Assembly: GCA_004369045.1 (NCBI GenBank)
Contig: ML213511.1
Location: 167,853-231,852 of the forward strand
Length of the DNA stretch: 64,000 bases
Source: Heliocybe sulcata
Lineage: Eukaryota > Basidiomycota > Agaricomycetes > Gloeophyllales > Gloeophyllaceae
Direction: 5' to 3'
Made by a program: the position numbers and the translations under genes. The notes beneath the pieces are model-generated. The model worked only from the letters and a program-made list of their open reading frames with translations. It was not told where the DNA came from and searched no databases. How positions within the stretch are numbered: the first letter of the stretch is position 1; the number at the start of each line of letters is the position of its first letter. This document shows, in pieces, positions 1-11,953 of the stretch.

Positions 1-265
1 AGATTCGTTGGCTGAAGATATGTGATGCAATACACAACGACATACCCTCAATGAGCATGACCTTCAGGTTGGGGTCAGCGTACGCCAGCCGGCCAGCAAC
101 AACGCATCCTAGGGAACACTAAGTCGGCGTCGAGCTACTCAGCCTCTTCACGACATACCTGCTGGACCACCACTGCGCAACGCGCTCGTCAATAACGATT
201 AAACAGCACGGGTCGAACGGTGCGTACCCGCAGACAATCACGTCAACTTCCTCGGGATGACCCAT
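1..265 (-). CDS. Alcohol oxidase-type GMC oxidoreductase, 5' end only
   Basis: N-terminus of an FAD-dependent GMC oxidoreductase of the fungal alcohol (methanol) oxidase group, which oxidises short primary alcohols to aldehydes with release of hydrogen peroxide. Exon 1 (265..228) begins MGHPEEVDVIVCG. Exon 2 (172..159) is only 14 nt. Exon 3 (108..46) reads CVVAGRLAYADPNLKVMLIE, and exon 4 starts at 11 and leaves the window. Joining the exons gives the FAD-binding Rossmann motif GGGPAG followed by the second strand ending in Glu, which binds the ADP ribose. Each intron has GT and AG ends. The start is the only ATG that fits this family's usual N-terminus. A TATA box lies about 90 bp upstream. 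The family is normally about 650 residues, so roughly 90 percent lies outside the window. The subfamily call rests on about 35 residues plus the characteristic opening. Confidence 0.85.
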
Positions 266-354
266 CTTGGTTCAGATCAAGTGTTTGATTAAGGGGGGGA
301 GGTTCTAGAGACGAGACTCTAGCTGAGGAACCGTCGCGCTCAATTCATAAAGGC

Positions 355-362
355 TTTTTATA
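355..362 (-). promoter_or_regulatory. TATA box of the alcohol oxidase gene
   Basis: TATAAAAA on the minus strand, about 90 bp before the alcohol oxidase ATG. The spacing fits a fungal TATA promoter of a strongly regulated gene. Confidence 0.5.
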
Positions 363-2472
363 TGCAGGGAAGTGCGGGCGGGAGAACCTCTATCTGCGTG
401 AGGAGCACCCAGAAGCTCGGTCCGTAGAAGATCGAGCTATTCGAGTTCACTTGACTGGCATTCTGCGTAATCGCAGCCCCGAAACAGGTCATATGAGAAA
501 CCAGCAGAGGAGAGAGGAAGGACAAGGTTCCCCTTACTTAGCAAATGCGGTCACGTTCACCGCAGGCAAGTCGGCGATTAGGCCAAGGTCCAAGAAGACG
601 AGTGAATGAGATGCGAGAAATGCACCCTGACCATCATTCTCTGCAGTCAGGGTGATCATGTATCCCACAAACCAGCCTAGCGAAGTCCCACGAAAGGTCT
701 CCGAAGCGCCACCCATGGGTATGACGGTATTGACCTCCTTTCGTGGACGTACGGCAGGTGCATTTCAGTATGTATTCAGAGAAGTTGTTTGTCCACAAGA
801 CGTACGGTAGGTCCAATTGCTGGACACGAGGGCGCTCTGTCATTTTGGCTGGAAGGCAAGTTCGGGCATTACCGAGACTAAGAATGCGGGGGATGCGGGG
901 TAATGCTGTGCTTCAACTTAATGTCTATTTCTGCGAGTGCCGCCCGAATCCTCGTCCCGTGCGCGCTGTATGCGGTAAAAGACCGAAAGCTCAGTCCAGA
1001 TATCTGTGAAGCCGAGTGATCACAACACAGTGGCGTGGAACTGGTCATAACTCCCGATCAACGATTGGAAGTAATTCAACAGCCTGACTGTCACATTGCC
1101 AGAGATCTCCAGTCATGCTTGTTAGAGAAGTGTGAACCGAAAGCGATCGTACTCACATGACGCTCAGTGGTGCAGTGGACAGGCCCAGACGCGCATTCTA
1201 GCGCAAGCCATCCAAGACAGTGTGAGTGGAATCTAAAGAAACCTCGTGCGGGTCACAGGAAAGAGCGAGGCAGCATAAGGGAATAATACCAGGATGCTCA
1301 CTTCGACCGTGTCGGGATCTTTCTTCACAGGCAGGAACCAAAAGCGGCGGGATTCGAGCATAATGGACTGGCGGGAGTCCGTCTTCACCTGGGAGTCTGA
1401 GATAGAGCGAAACATCATAGGCTAGGCTTGAATTCTCCAACTCCGAAGGTACGTTAGAAGTCATGGGACGCACGGGATTCGAAGAAAACTATGAGTAATG
1501 AGGACGGCTCCAGATAATGAAGGATAGCCTCTTGTTCTCAGAGGCTTGAGTATGGTCACCAGCACAAAAATAGTGTGCCAATGAGGAGGTGTGACCATCC
1601 AGAGCCCTCTTTCAGACTGATAGAAGGTACGGCCTTCCCATTGGGCGAACTTTGCGCCTATAGGAGGAAGATCTGCTCATGGTCTCTGTCGGACGTGGAC
1701 CCGAAGATAAGATGTGAAAACAACTCGTTTTGAGGGAGTCACTTCGACTGAGAAATGACGGAAACAATGAATGCAGAGTCTTCTCAGCCAAGGCTTTGTG
1801 AGAAACGTACAACATTATCCCCCGGTGTTGCAACGCTCCATATGGCCAGGAAATCGTGTAGCTGACGGCAGATTTGGCCGTATAGGCAACGCTTCTTGAC
1901 CAGTCTGATGCTCTAACCAACATGAAGGTCGGTCTGCGAGTCGCCGCATTCCTGGCACGAGTCCGAGCGCCCAACTTGAAGGAAACGCCGCTTACGTTAC
2001 TCTCGTATATACGATGTGAAGTGCGAGATCCATGGGAGCTCAGGCAGGGCGCTGTGGAGATATCGGAAGTACGATTTGCAGTGTCGTTAAATTCCAGGTA
2101 ACTTATGCCTATAAGCGCAAGTCCCGGCCAGTGGTTTGGACCCTGTTCCGCTTCTTGGATCTCGGACAAGCCAGACATAGATGCGATACTGGGTATAATA
2201 GGCGAGTAGTCGGAGATACCATCAACAGTAATGACAGTGGTCAGGAAGTGGCGGAGGCTGGCGGAGGCCACGCGAAAAACGGCCAGTGGCGAAGGCTATA
2301 ATACTCGTTTGCACAGCGACTGCAAACGGTACGATATGTACAATTGAAGGGTTGGATAACGACATGATTGTCAAATTGCCTATGCACGGGTACAGATACA
2401 AGTGAATCTTGTCCAAATGCGAGAATGACTAGGAAAAGCTTGCAGAGCGAAACAGGTATACAACATTTTCTC
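363..2472. other. Intergenic stretch, no convincing gene
   Basis: About 2.1 kb between the alcohol oxidase promoter and the 3' end of the Fab1-like gene. It holds several open frames, the longest on the minus strand (1612..2178 from its first ATG, 188 codons). That frame has no recognisable domain, and I could not join it to other exons. A short minus-strand frame at 534..716 is hydrophobic but matches nothing firmly. I see no RNA gene here. Confidence 0.5.
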
Positions 2473-5400
2473 CTACAAGGGGCACCTCAAATCCCATACA
2501 TCCGTCGGCAGTCTTGTCTTTGTCTCGTCCCAAGGGCGAGACCATTTATCTGTTCCCGGATAAGACAATATGTCAGCAAATAGTAAGAATCGACCGAGGA
2601 ATCCACGAAGATACGCACCGGGGCATGCTAAGAAGTAGCTATCCATGGCGTTCACGAAACGCTCCTGATACTCATTGGGAGGCATCACAGTAACCTCCTT
2701 ACCAGATGGGTTGAGTCCTTGCTTCACCTTATACTCAAGAGTCTTCGCGAACGTATAGCTGCCTACGAACGACATATGTCAGACGGCAAAACCCATCATA
2801 ACAGCTGTTGGATGAGGTACCTATCATATCGACGAGCCCGCATACGACCTGCTTCCGTCCTTCATCCAAGCCCAGAAGGAGGCTATGCAGGGATTAGCAT
2901 TAGTCGCCGCCGGCAGGATCATTCAAATCACGAACGAGTAATCCATGATACTACTCCTGGACAGGAAATCCGAGTCGTTCCTGACGGCCTCCTGTAGTAC
3001 AAGTTTGGAATAAGGTCGTAGGAGAATCAGAGCACGCTGTTGGCCTAGATACACAAAAATATCACTCTACATCCGCGATCGAGACGAGGGTGACATACCT
3101 TCTATCCATTCACCGTCGAATAGCGTCTTCGGCGAAGATATACTGGAGCTATTGTTACTCGGCTTCACCTTGCGCCCGTGGATACCCTTGAGGTCGAAGG
3201 TTCTCGTGATCTTCTGATCGTAGAATAGGTTTTCCATAACAAGGAGATCGGCCTTGGCTTGGCTTGTCCCGTTCTCAAGGTTTCTGATTTCCACAGTATA
3301 AAAGCCAAGCACTTTAGCCAAAGCGGAGGGTTTAGTAGCGGTCGAATCCATATAACGAAAATAGGATGGAGCTAATTCTATCAGTACTTGCCTGGCAAAA
3401 TTATGAGTCTCTCCACTGAGTGATAAAGGCTATACTCACAGGTCCCCAACGTTCCACGCATTAACAAGGGTCTTGATGATGTACCGGTTATCGCTCGTCT
3501 TCCAGAAGTTCGACTTACTTTTACCGCCATCTGCGGCCCAATTCGCACTACGCTCCAAGCTCTTCAGAAAGACGTCCTCGATGCTACATCGCTTCCGCAA
3601 GCCGTCGAACTGCTTCGCATAATAGACAGTACAGCTGAACTTGAGGCGCTTTCCTATCGTCCAGTCGTACTTGATATGCGGGCGCTCGTCAATTGGAAGA
3701 GAGTCAGCGTTGAGCAGGGCATGATGCGTTTTCGGTGACTGCGCTGGCTTGATTGTCTCCGATGGATTGAGAACCAGTCGCATGGCGCTGGCAATACCAG
3801 AAGTCAGCGTGGAGGAAAGGAAGGAGCTTCCGCCAGGCTTCGGAGAGGTAGAACGGGGAGTTGATGGCTTGGCATCAAGTGCTGAGGAAGAGGAAGACTT
3901 GAGACTAGTGCTTGAATCCCGAGCATCCTTCGGAGGAAGCGGAGGAGGAACGACAGAGGGCCTCTTCTCTGCGTCGGATTCACTGGGACCGATTGTAGAA
4001 CCACTGTCCTTCGATTCCAGCGAAGCAGCGTCGGCTCTACGCACATGGCTCTCTACGAAGGCCGAAGAATTGGAGTTCATGCTGTCAGATAACGATCGTG
4101 TCGGTGACTCCAGCCCAGCAGCGTCCACGTCGTGCAAGATCTTGTCGACTACCTGCGCTGCTTCAGGCAGACCACTTACGAGGCCATCTGCCGGTTGCAT
4201 ATTCAATTGGACATCCGGTTTAGCGTATGCGGAGGGAGGGGTACGTTCGCTACTGCTTGCGGAACGAGCTTGGAGAACAAGATTGGTCAATCGGGACGGT
4301 GACAACCCAGGGGCATCTCCAGGTTTATGACGGAGGACCGAGGGCAAGGATAAGATACCGGTGGGGTCGCGGGGATGCTCTTTGCGGGTGATTGTTGCGG
4401 TGTGCGGCTCGGGCTCATGCCAGACTACACCCTCGTCGTCGGGATCTGGCTGCAAAGCAGCGGAGGACTTGAAGAGCTTGTACCCTCCGGACGCAAAGAA
4501 GGATGAGCCAGAGGTTGACGACTGAGGCGGCGGGGTGGAAGCCACCAGCTCGTGAGATGGACGGGATCCGTTAGGCGGTTTGCTGACGGAGAGACTGGCC
4601 AGCTCTTTCTTGTAATCCACAGAGCTAAGTGGGAGCGAATATGAGCATGCCATGTCAACCGAGATGTGTGGAAAACATGCACCTCAGTGTGAATGCTATG
4701 ATGCTGCCCCAGTCATTCTCGCGCACAACGACATTACCACCAGGGACTGCATGGCACCCGCTTCCCCACCATTCCGGTTCGCTTTGACATAATTTCTCCG
4801 CAGCAGGCTCACCGTCTACTGTGCTGACCTGATGCTTTCTCTCCCAGGCGGCCAATCGCCGTGCAGCGCCGCGCGCAGCAGAATGGAACGATCTGCGCAC
4901 GTCGTTCAGTGAAGACGTCGGAGTCTGCAATAGTTCCGCATAGAGAGATTGCTCCGTCCGCTGGAATGTATGACGCAAGGTAGAAAGCTTCTGCACGCAA
5001 TCCAAATCGCTCTCTCGTTGAGCCTGCTGCGATTGCCGCAACGCAGAGACCGATGTCTTGGCACGGACCAGGGGTGGTCGAGGAACCGCGAGATTGGTCT
5101 CGCTAGATGATCCTACCGAGGTAGTTGGATAGCTAGAAGGTACCGGGGGTAACGGCACGTCCTTTGCTTTCGGAGTTGATTCAATGGATTCATCATTGTC
5201 GTCAGTAGAAGGGAGGCGGGGGAGAGTCTTATGATTTAGTGTATCGTCGGCATCGCCAAACACATCTTCCTGTGGGACATCAAGTTTCCGTAAGGACGCC
5301 CCCCAACAAGCCGGGGATGCTCACCAGCCTGTCCATGTGTTCCCCAACATCCTGCCACCAACCCATTATCTCCTTTCTCAATGCCTTCTTCTCGTCATCC

Positions 5401-7854
5401 ATGGTAGATTTACGAGCAGCTTCGATTGATCTGCGATCTTCTTTTTCGCCATGACTTTTTACGATCTGCAACCTGGGCAATCGCACCTCATATATATCTT
5501 CGGTGAGGGACAGCGAGAAGGTAACCATATGCGATCTATGCGAGAAATGTCTCACGATATTCAGTCGCGACGCTGGAAGGCCCAGGGTTTCGGGCGGAGG
5601 AGTAGTATGTTGACATATCGCAGGGTATGGCGTGCAGACCGAAGGTGAATATACCAAGAGCTCTAAGAATTTTGCGAAAGAAAGCAAACTAAACCACCAG
5701 AAACGTCAGCTTCCTAGTATAATCGGCGGGAACGTACGTTAATAACACGAACGTACTATGTACCGTCGCTAATCTTCTGCTTAGCACTCTTCTTGCCGCA
5801 TGAAGTGCAGCTTAACCACATCCTGATATCTTCCTCATCCGGCGCCTTAGACTTGTCCTCTTCGGACTCCAGGGTCTCCACCTTGGCACGCACGCGAAAA
5901 CCGTTATGTATCCACCGCCGCTCGTGATCGCCCCTCTTGAACGTACAGCCAGGCCTCGAGCAACTCTCATCAGCAGACAAAGTCAAGTTCTCAATGACTT
6001 CGCCAAGCCTCTTGTCCGAAGTGTAGCTAGAACTACTCCAGTCATTGAACACGAAGGTCGACCACCGCCGCTCGCCGCATGTTGCGAACTGAGGCGCAGG
6101 GGGATCGGCTGATGTTGTAAGTTCATCGGAAGCCTCCGCCACCGGTGGCTCTTGCGACGATGGCATGGAACTAGAGGACGATGCACGACTGTCGGGAAGA
6201 GGGACGAGTGTTGGTACGTGCTCCGAGTACAGTGTGGAGAAATCCTGTTGCCGCACAAACAGATTTAGGCCGCCAACTATCTTCAGGCCCTTTCCGTTAG
6301 GTTCCTTCCCTTCCCAGATGAGGAGACTGCTCAACCCAGTTCTTTCCTCCCCTGTCAGCCTGCGCGTGAATCCCTGCTGCTCCTTATCCGCGAGGACCCT
6401 AAGCAGGCTTGGCACCGGCAGCGATACGCCTGGGGATGTTGACAGCAGACCATCGAATACCTGAAGCTGCTCCAGCGCGTTTGAGAAGGGTTTTTCGGGC
6501 GGCGCTTCTTCATCCTTGGGCAGCAGTACGGGAGGGCCGTCTGCGCCGAAGAAGGAGAATCTGCGGATACGGTTGATAGGACTTGTTTCCTGTGAGCTCC
6601 GAGGAAACTGTTGGCCTTCGAAAACCGTCGTGGGGAGGTCTAGAGACTCATGCCGGACCATGTTGATATGTGGCCTTGCATTTGCCGCTCTGTGCAACAG
6701 GTTTTCTGTCTTCTTCGACACAAACGACCAGAGAACCGTGGGTGATGTCGATAGGGACTCTCGGTACCTGTGGCCCCGCTTCGGAACAGTCGGGAGGGTA
6801 GGCTGCCTATGCACGCCGGGTGACGCAGGAGAAGGGATTGTGGGGGACAGCTGTGGCTTAGGGAACTCTAGCCGGACACGTGAATCAGCAAGAAGGTGCT
6901 GCTCAAGAATTAGAGATAGATGTATAAACAAAGCCAGCCGCAGCACGCGGGATACAGCTTCGTGCTCTTCCCGGGCTGTTACACCTTTGAAACAGAAGGT
7001 TCCTCCCACCAGCCGCAGCTGGTCTGCGTCGGGGCTGCTTGTCTCAACTGGAGAGGAAGTCAGTATCAATGCAGTGCAACGCAGATACCTAACAGACCGT
7101 CCCACTCTTCTAGTCCATACAAGACATGTCTTTCGTCCGCAGCAGTATTACTGGCAGGTGATGGCAGAGAAAATACCTCCGCTGAGAATATACAGCCGAC
7201 ATTTGAGGGCACCAAGTCGAACCCCATATCCTCAGCAGGAAGTAACGGGCGCATTCCGTATGGAACGAGTGTGAGAAGGAGATATTTGCTCGAAGGCTTA
7301 GGTCGAGGAAGGACGGGCTTCGAAGCAAGTTCCTGCAACTGTTTCAAAGCCAGTGCGCGACGGTCAGTATCTTGCAGCTTCTCCTGCGACGCACTAGGCG
7401 GTGTAGGCGGTAATGGAAGTCCCTTGTCCGTTTCTTTGCTCTGCTTCCGAGAACGTCTGCTCTTGTCCTGGTCTTTAGCATCCCCCTCTTTCGTCGCCTT
7501 CTCCTCCGCTTCAGCTTTCTCTGCACGTTCTTTCTCATCCTTCTTCCGCTGCTCAACCTGCCGTGCTCGTCTTGTCCTCCAAGCTCGCCGTATACCCGCA
7601 AGCCATCCCCCGCGGTCGACACGGTCACCCAAGTCTGTCAACGCACCAGCAATAGCACCTGCCCACAGCTCTCTTCGCGAGTCTGCATCCTCCAAACGTG
7701 ATAGGTAGGAGTCTTCTCTAATGGCGTGATCAAGAAACCTCCTGAGGTGTGCGTCTGCGTCCACTGTGAGCGTCGTAAGTGGTCGCACATTCCGCCTGGA
7801 AGGTATAGCAGGCAAAGGCTTTTGCGCAGCGGTGGTCGCCGCTGGGGACGCCAT
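2473..7854 (-). CDS. FAB1: Fab1/PIKfyve-type phosphatidylinositol-3-phosphate 5-kinase, no FYVE domain
   Basis: Lipid kinase that makes PI(3,5)P2 from PI3P on endosomal and vacuolar membranes. Roughly ten exons give about 1,600 residues. Order seen: a Lys/Glu-rich N-terminal region (from 7854); a chaperonin-like (CCT) region with RLVGGTFCFKG and a predicted helix RVLRLALFIHLSLILEQHLL; the Fab1-specific Cys-rich region ending WLSCTSCGKKS near 5790; LSFAKFLELLVYSP and a conserved CxHTTPP-like stretch; a long Ser/Pro-rich linker; then the PIP kinase domain (about 3650 down to 2473). That domain contains KTSDNRYIIKTL, YTVEIRNLENG, TRTFDLKG, the catalytic IMDYSLLLGLDEG (joined over the intron near 2900) and FAKTLEYKVKQGL. 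The last exon (2549..2473) ends RCPL. No FYVE finger is visible. The ATG at 7854 is the first in frame, but an upstream exon cannot be excluded. Confidence 0.88.
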
Positions 7855-8450
7855 CAATAGCTTATGTGACCCTCGAAATGAGTGCTTTCCACAAGTGTAG
7901 CAGAAGAGGGGCTTGACTTCATCGAACACATGCAACTTATGTCTGTCGATACTTTGCAGGCGCCATAGATGGTCCGAGGTAGTACGTAAGAAGTGACGAC
8001 CAGACTACCGACAGTAGAAAGCGAGCAAACAGGGCGACACTGAGCACTCACAGGCAGAGCACTCACAGGCAGTTGCACAACGGTGAGAGGAGGCCGGATA
8101 TGGCCCTAGCTCAGTGTATGGCCCTAGCTCAGTATTGTGGCGAGCGGTACACTCAAGATTCTATGTACATTATTTTTGATCGGTAAACAAGCACTGCAAT
8201 GAGGCATTAGGCTGATCGTTAAGTGGTAGCGCGACGGACAAGGGGTTGGGCAAAGAACAGGTTCTACAACAAGATAAGATTAGGTGCGTGCAGGGGGAAG
8301 GAAATTTTGTGGCGGAAAGCAGGAGAGGTCGAGACTGGAATAGAAGATGTGCAATAAAGATAATAATGCAGGAGGGGGTTAAGAAATAAACAGTGCAGAA
8401 AGTTAGACATCGTCCAAGCGGAGCGAAAATCCTGGATCATGAGCGATACT
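7855..8450. other. Intergenic, Fab1 upstream region
   Basis: About 600 bp between the Fab1-like start and the stop of the next gene on the same strand. It contains two pairs of short tandem repeats (8042..8133) and otherwise AT-richer non-coding sequence, including the probable 3' UTR of the membrane-protein gene. Confidence 0.6.
8042..8133. repeat. Two adjacent short tandem duplications
   Basis: GAGCACTCACAGGCA occurs twice head to tail (8042..8056, 8057..8071). The 18-mer TATGGCCCTAGCTCAGTG occurs twice (8099..8116, 8117..8133, last base changed). They lie about 190-280 bp upstream of the Fab1-like start codon, in its probable promoter or 5' UTR. Confidence 0.8.
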
Positions 8451-11400
8451 TCATGTCGGCCCGTAATACTCTCTCCTACCCTCCGGGCCCATGTAGTGCT
8501 CGACGTGGCCGCGCTGTTGGCTTTCTGGTGTTCTCGAGACGTGCATCGTAGCCTCAGATGTCCCTGACACGCTCGGATCCCTAGTAACAAAAGACGGAGC
8601 AGCTGTACTGATATCGGGGGGAGTGTGGCTCTGCTCTTCCCTTCCGCGACCACCAGGTATTGCTCGGCTAGGAGAGAGAAGGTGCACAGTTCTCTCTGAC
8701 ACTTGTGAGCTGGGTACCACCGATCCTGATGGCGATCCTCTTGGCCGCCCCGAGGGTAAAGACCCGGCCGACACCTCGTTTCCGGAAGCGATGACAAGAT
8801 CATGTCCATTGGACTCTTCTCCCTCCTCTACGCGAGGATGGTCTCCTTCCCTCCAGCGACCGGGGTGGCCAAACGTATGGTTTTCCTGATGGCTCAATAC
8901 GTCACTGCCGCCACTCCCACTCAACACTGATTGGTCTGACCGGATAGGATCACTCCCACTCCGGCTCCTGTCGGACGACAAGGGACTATCTTCCAATCTA
9001 GCCATGGAGCTCGTTCGACCACGCAGACCAGTGGACATGACGGATAAGGAACTCCGGCTGGCAGCGCTAATGCTCTGGATCAAGCTCTGTGCGCGGCTCC
9101 TGGCGGACGCATGGGAAGAGTTCGTTCTACTGCGACTCCCACTTGCACTCCGGGATCCTGTCCGTCTACGGGGCAGAGACACACCACTCCCATGTCGCCG
9201 TATATGAGCCAACGACTCTCTTGGGCTTAGCGAAGGGCCAGCATCGCTCGTCAGCAGCGCCACATTGTCCCCAATCTCAGCCGCCTCCTGACTGCTTTCT
9301 GCTTCGGGCTGCTCCATCATACCTGAATCCGGAGAATCGTCTTCACTGACAGACTCGTAATCTTCGGACATAGGGCGAGGCACCTCTCGAACGAAAGGAG
9401 GTGAAGCAGCAGTCTCGTCACTTTCCGTCCTGTACCGTCGCCCGGGAGGGTTGGAGAAGATAACCGGAGACGGAGAAGAAGACGGCACCGATGGTACAGT
9501 TCCAGCGCGTCGCCGGCCAGCGGCTGGGTTTCTCGGAGGGCGAGGAATAACACCAATCTCACTGGGAGAACTACCCACGTACGACCTCGGTGAGTTATTA
9601 TCCGTCGACGACCTGTTACCCGTAGACTGGGTTGTATGTGAGTTACGCGAGTTGCCAGAATTGCCGTTAGAGGGTGTGGAGCCGGTATGTGAAGACCTCG
9701 ACCCAGGACTCATATAAGAGCCTGTAGAGACACTATGGCCCCTGGTAGGTCGCCGGTACTGGAAAGGATATCGCGAAGCAATAGGTCGGCCAAGACTCGA
9801 CATCGAGGCTGAGCTGCGTGGCGGTCTTGGTGAAGACGCTTGTTCACTCGACTCCAGTGCATCCTCCTCCTCTCCCTCCTCCTCCTCCTCCTCTTCTTCG
9901 TCCACGTCCTGTTCTTCCTCTTCCTCCTCTTCTGCGCGCTCCTGCTCTTCCACGTCTGGCTCCGGGGGTACAGGTGAAGGCGGGAATGGAATGTCATGCG
10001 GCACCGAAGTCGACGAGATCTGCGCTTTGCTTCCACTGAACGGATATGGCGACAGACGGTCCTCATCCACAGGATAGATAGCTCTGCCCTTGCCTTTGCC
10101 CACGCTTGCGCTAGGCTCAGATTCAGGCACATCTACAGCAACCTCCTCAATCTCCTCCGGTACCTTTTCAGTGACTTCGGAGGGACTGGAGAACAGTTCT
10201 TGCAGTGCCGGCCTCTTAGGCGGATATTGGCCCCCACCAGTTGGGAGACCGATTGCAGCCATAACCTGCTCCATACCATCATAGCGCACTGATTCGCCAG
10301 GAACTGTCACCTCAGATATTTCCTTCTTCTCACCTGGGGCATTGCGCCGTGGAGGAGGTCGAGTCCTGAGGCAGAACTCCCACGCTTCTTGGACTCGCAA
10401 CCTTGTGCATTCTCTCCAGCTCCAAGGCAAGGCGTCGGCGTCCGAGGCGCCATCGCTGATTACGGACATGGCCTTCTCAGCATCATCCTCCTGCCAGCGG
10501 TATCGGGGCCCACAGAGCCCTGCAAAAAGGTGACCGCTCAGTGCCCAGAGACCGATCCTGCAAAGAATGTCAGTGAAGTGTAGATACTACCCCAGTGTAC
10601 ATCACAACTCACCAGCTAGTTAGCAAGACCAGGATTCTCCAGGCTGTCCAAGCAGCGTTTGCGATCAGCACACCTTTTGCGTAACCCGTCAAGGTCCCGT
10701 CCGGATCAAAATACGTCCCGTCTCGTTCGCTTGCACCAGTTGCTGTCAATGCCGCGTAGTCCGGATTAGGTGTCCAGAATGTCAAAAGTAAAGCCAAAGC
10801 CAGACCAGCGCGAGGAAGCAATAACGCGACGGTCGGTAAGTTTTGTGAATAATAGTAGAACGTCTCAGCAAGACCGTCACGAAGTGAACCATTCGACTCC
10901 TCCTTGAAAGCACCCGAACGAAGATGCTGGAAGAAGGAGAAATTAGTGTAAGAAGTCATACAGACAAAGTTGAACGCCGATGACGACATGTATAAGGGAA
11001 GCATTAAGGGGCGTTCTTTGGATACGAAGGAAGTGGTCAACTGCGTTCGTGTTTGATCAAAGGTATGATTCACTCACTAACTCGCCAGCGTCGGTAGAAA
11101 GAGTATATGAGTTGATAAATTAGAAATACAACAAAGATCCATGCAAACCAGCATGCGGTGTAGGCTGCGGCGCCGAGGGCCCAATTCCGTCCTGAGCCAG
11201 GTACACCGGGGGCGCGGGGATCCGGGAACTTAGCAACTCTAAGGCGCATCATAAGCACCGAATGCATGTTGGATACCGAAGCACTCACTGAATCAATATA
11301 AATACAGCATTGAAGTCGAAGAATGTTTGCAACGGGATGTCATAGAATATGAAGAAAGGCCAGAGATAGAAGCGAAGACGGGATTGCCAGGACGGGTTTC

Positions 11401-11953
11401 GCAAGAGCTCCAGATGAAGTCCTGTCGACCGGAACCTAGGTCGGGGGACGTGCAGAGGGAAGGGACTGCCAGCAGAGAACAGCGTAGGGGACATGCCAGA
11501 GGTGGTCGCCCGGGACCACACACGAGTATGCTGGTGAGGTGCCCCGCTCACCCTTGTTTGGTCCGTCGGCTCGCGACGGGCGTTGTCCCCCTGGGATGCC
11601 ATGCTGATGATCCGAACAGACCTCGGCGTTGCCTTCCGCCCACCTACGTAGGCAAACGGGTCCGAAGTACTGCCACGGCCGGGATACTCGCTTGGGGTTG
11701 GCATCCCGACTGACGTAAAAGTGGACGCAGGGGCAGGGTGAAGAGGGCGCTTTGGTAGCCAGGACGGATAGCCTTCTTCCCGCTCCGAGGTACTGTTGGT
11801 CGCCTCCCGCGAGACCGGTGCAGGCTTGAAGGACGAGTCCATGGGCGACCCTTCCGAGTCTCCGTTGTCTCCTCCTTGCCTCCGCTCGGTCGGAGAGTCG
11901 CCCTGAGACGAGGGCGACGGCTCGGTCGATGAATTATTGGGCTGTTGTGACAT
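8451..11953 (-). CDS. Uncharacterised multi-spanning membrane protein with long disordered tail
   Basis: Family not recognised. The ATG at 11953 opens a Ser/Pro-rich cytosolic-looking N-terminus (MSQQPNNSSTEPSPSS...). Several exons then encode about six hydrophobic segments: FYLWPFFIFYDIPLQTFF; WALGAAAYTACWFAWIFVVF and following; a segment near LPLYMSSSAFNFVC; LPTVALLLPRAGLALALLLTF (split by charge); and a C-terminal pair around NAAWTAWRILVLLTSW and WALSGHLFAGLCG. The last exon (about 10530 to 8451) encodes some 690 residues that are almost wholly low complexity, with a run of Glu/Asp coded at about 9860-9950 and long Ser/Arg-rich stretches, ending EYYGPT. The N-terminal membrane part and the tail share one continuous splice-consistent frame (exon joins near 11283, 11071, 10617). 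Likely an agaricomycete-conserved protein, possibly at a membrane contact or plasma membrane, but no function can be given. Confidence 0.75.

Noticed and set aside
534-716. Minus-strand frame resembling part of a multi-pass (RTA1-like) protein
   Set aside because: Only about 60 residues, similarity impressionistic, no adjoining exon found that continues the fold.
1612-2271. 219-codon minus-strand open frame
   Set aside because: Begins at GTG (first ATG at 2178), no recognisable motif, no convincing splice partners. A frame of this length by chance is unlikely but possible in this much DNA.
3749-4330. 193-codon plus-strand frame
   Set aside because: Antisense to the Ser-rich linker of the Fab1-like gene, whose minus-strand frame has clear family motifs on both sides.
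9866-9905. CCT/TCC microsatellite
   Set aside because: It is the coding sequence of an acidic Glu run in the membrane-protein gene, not a separate repeat element.
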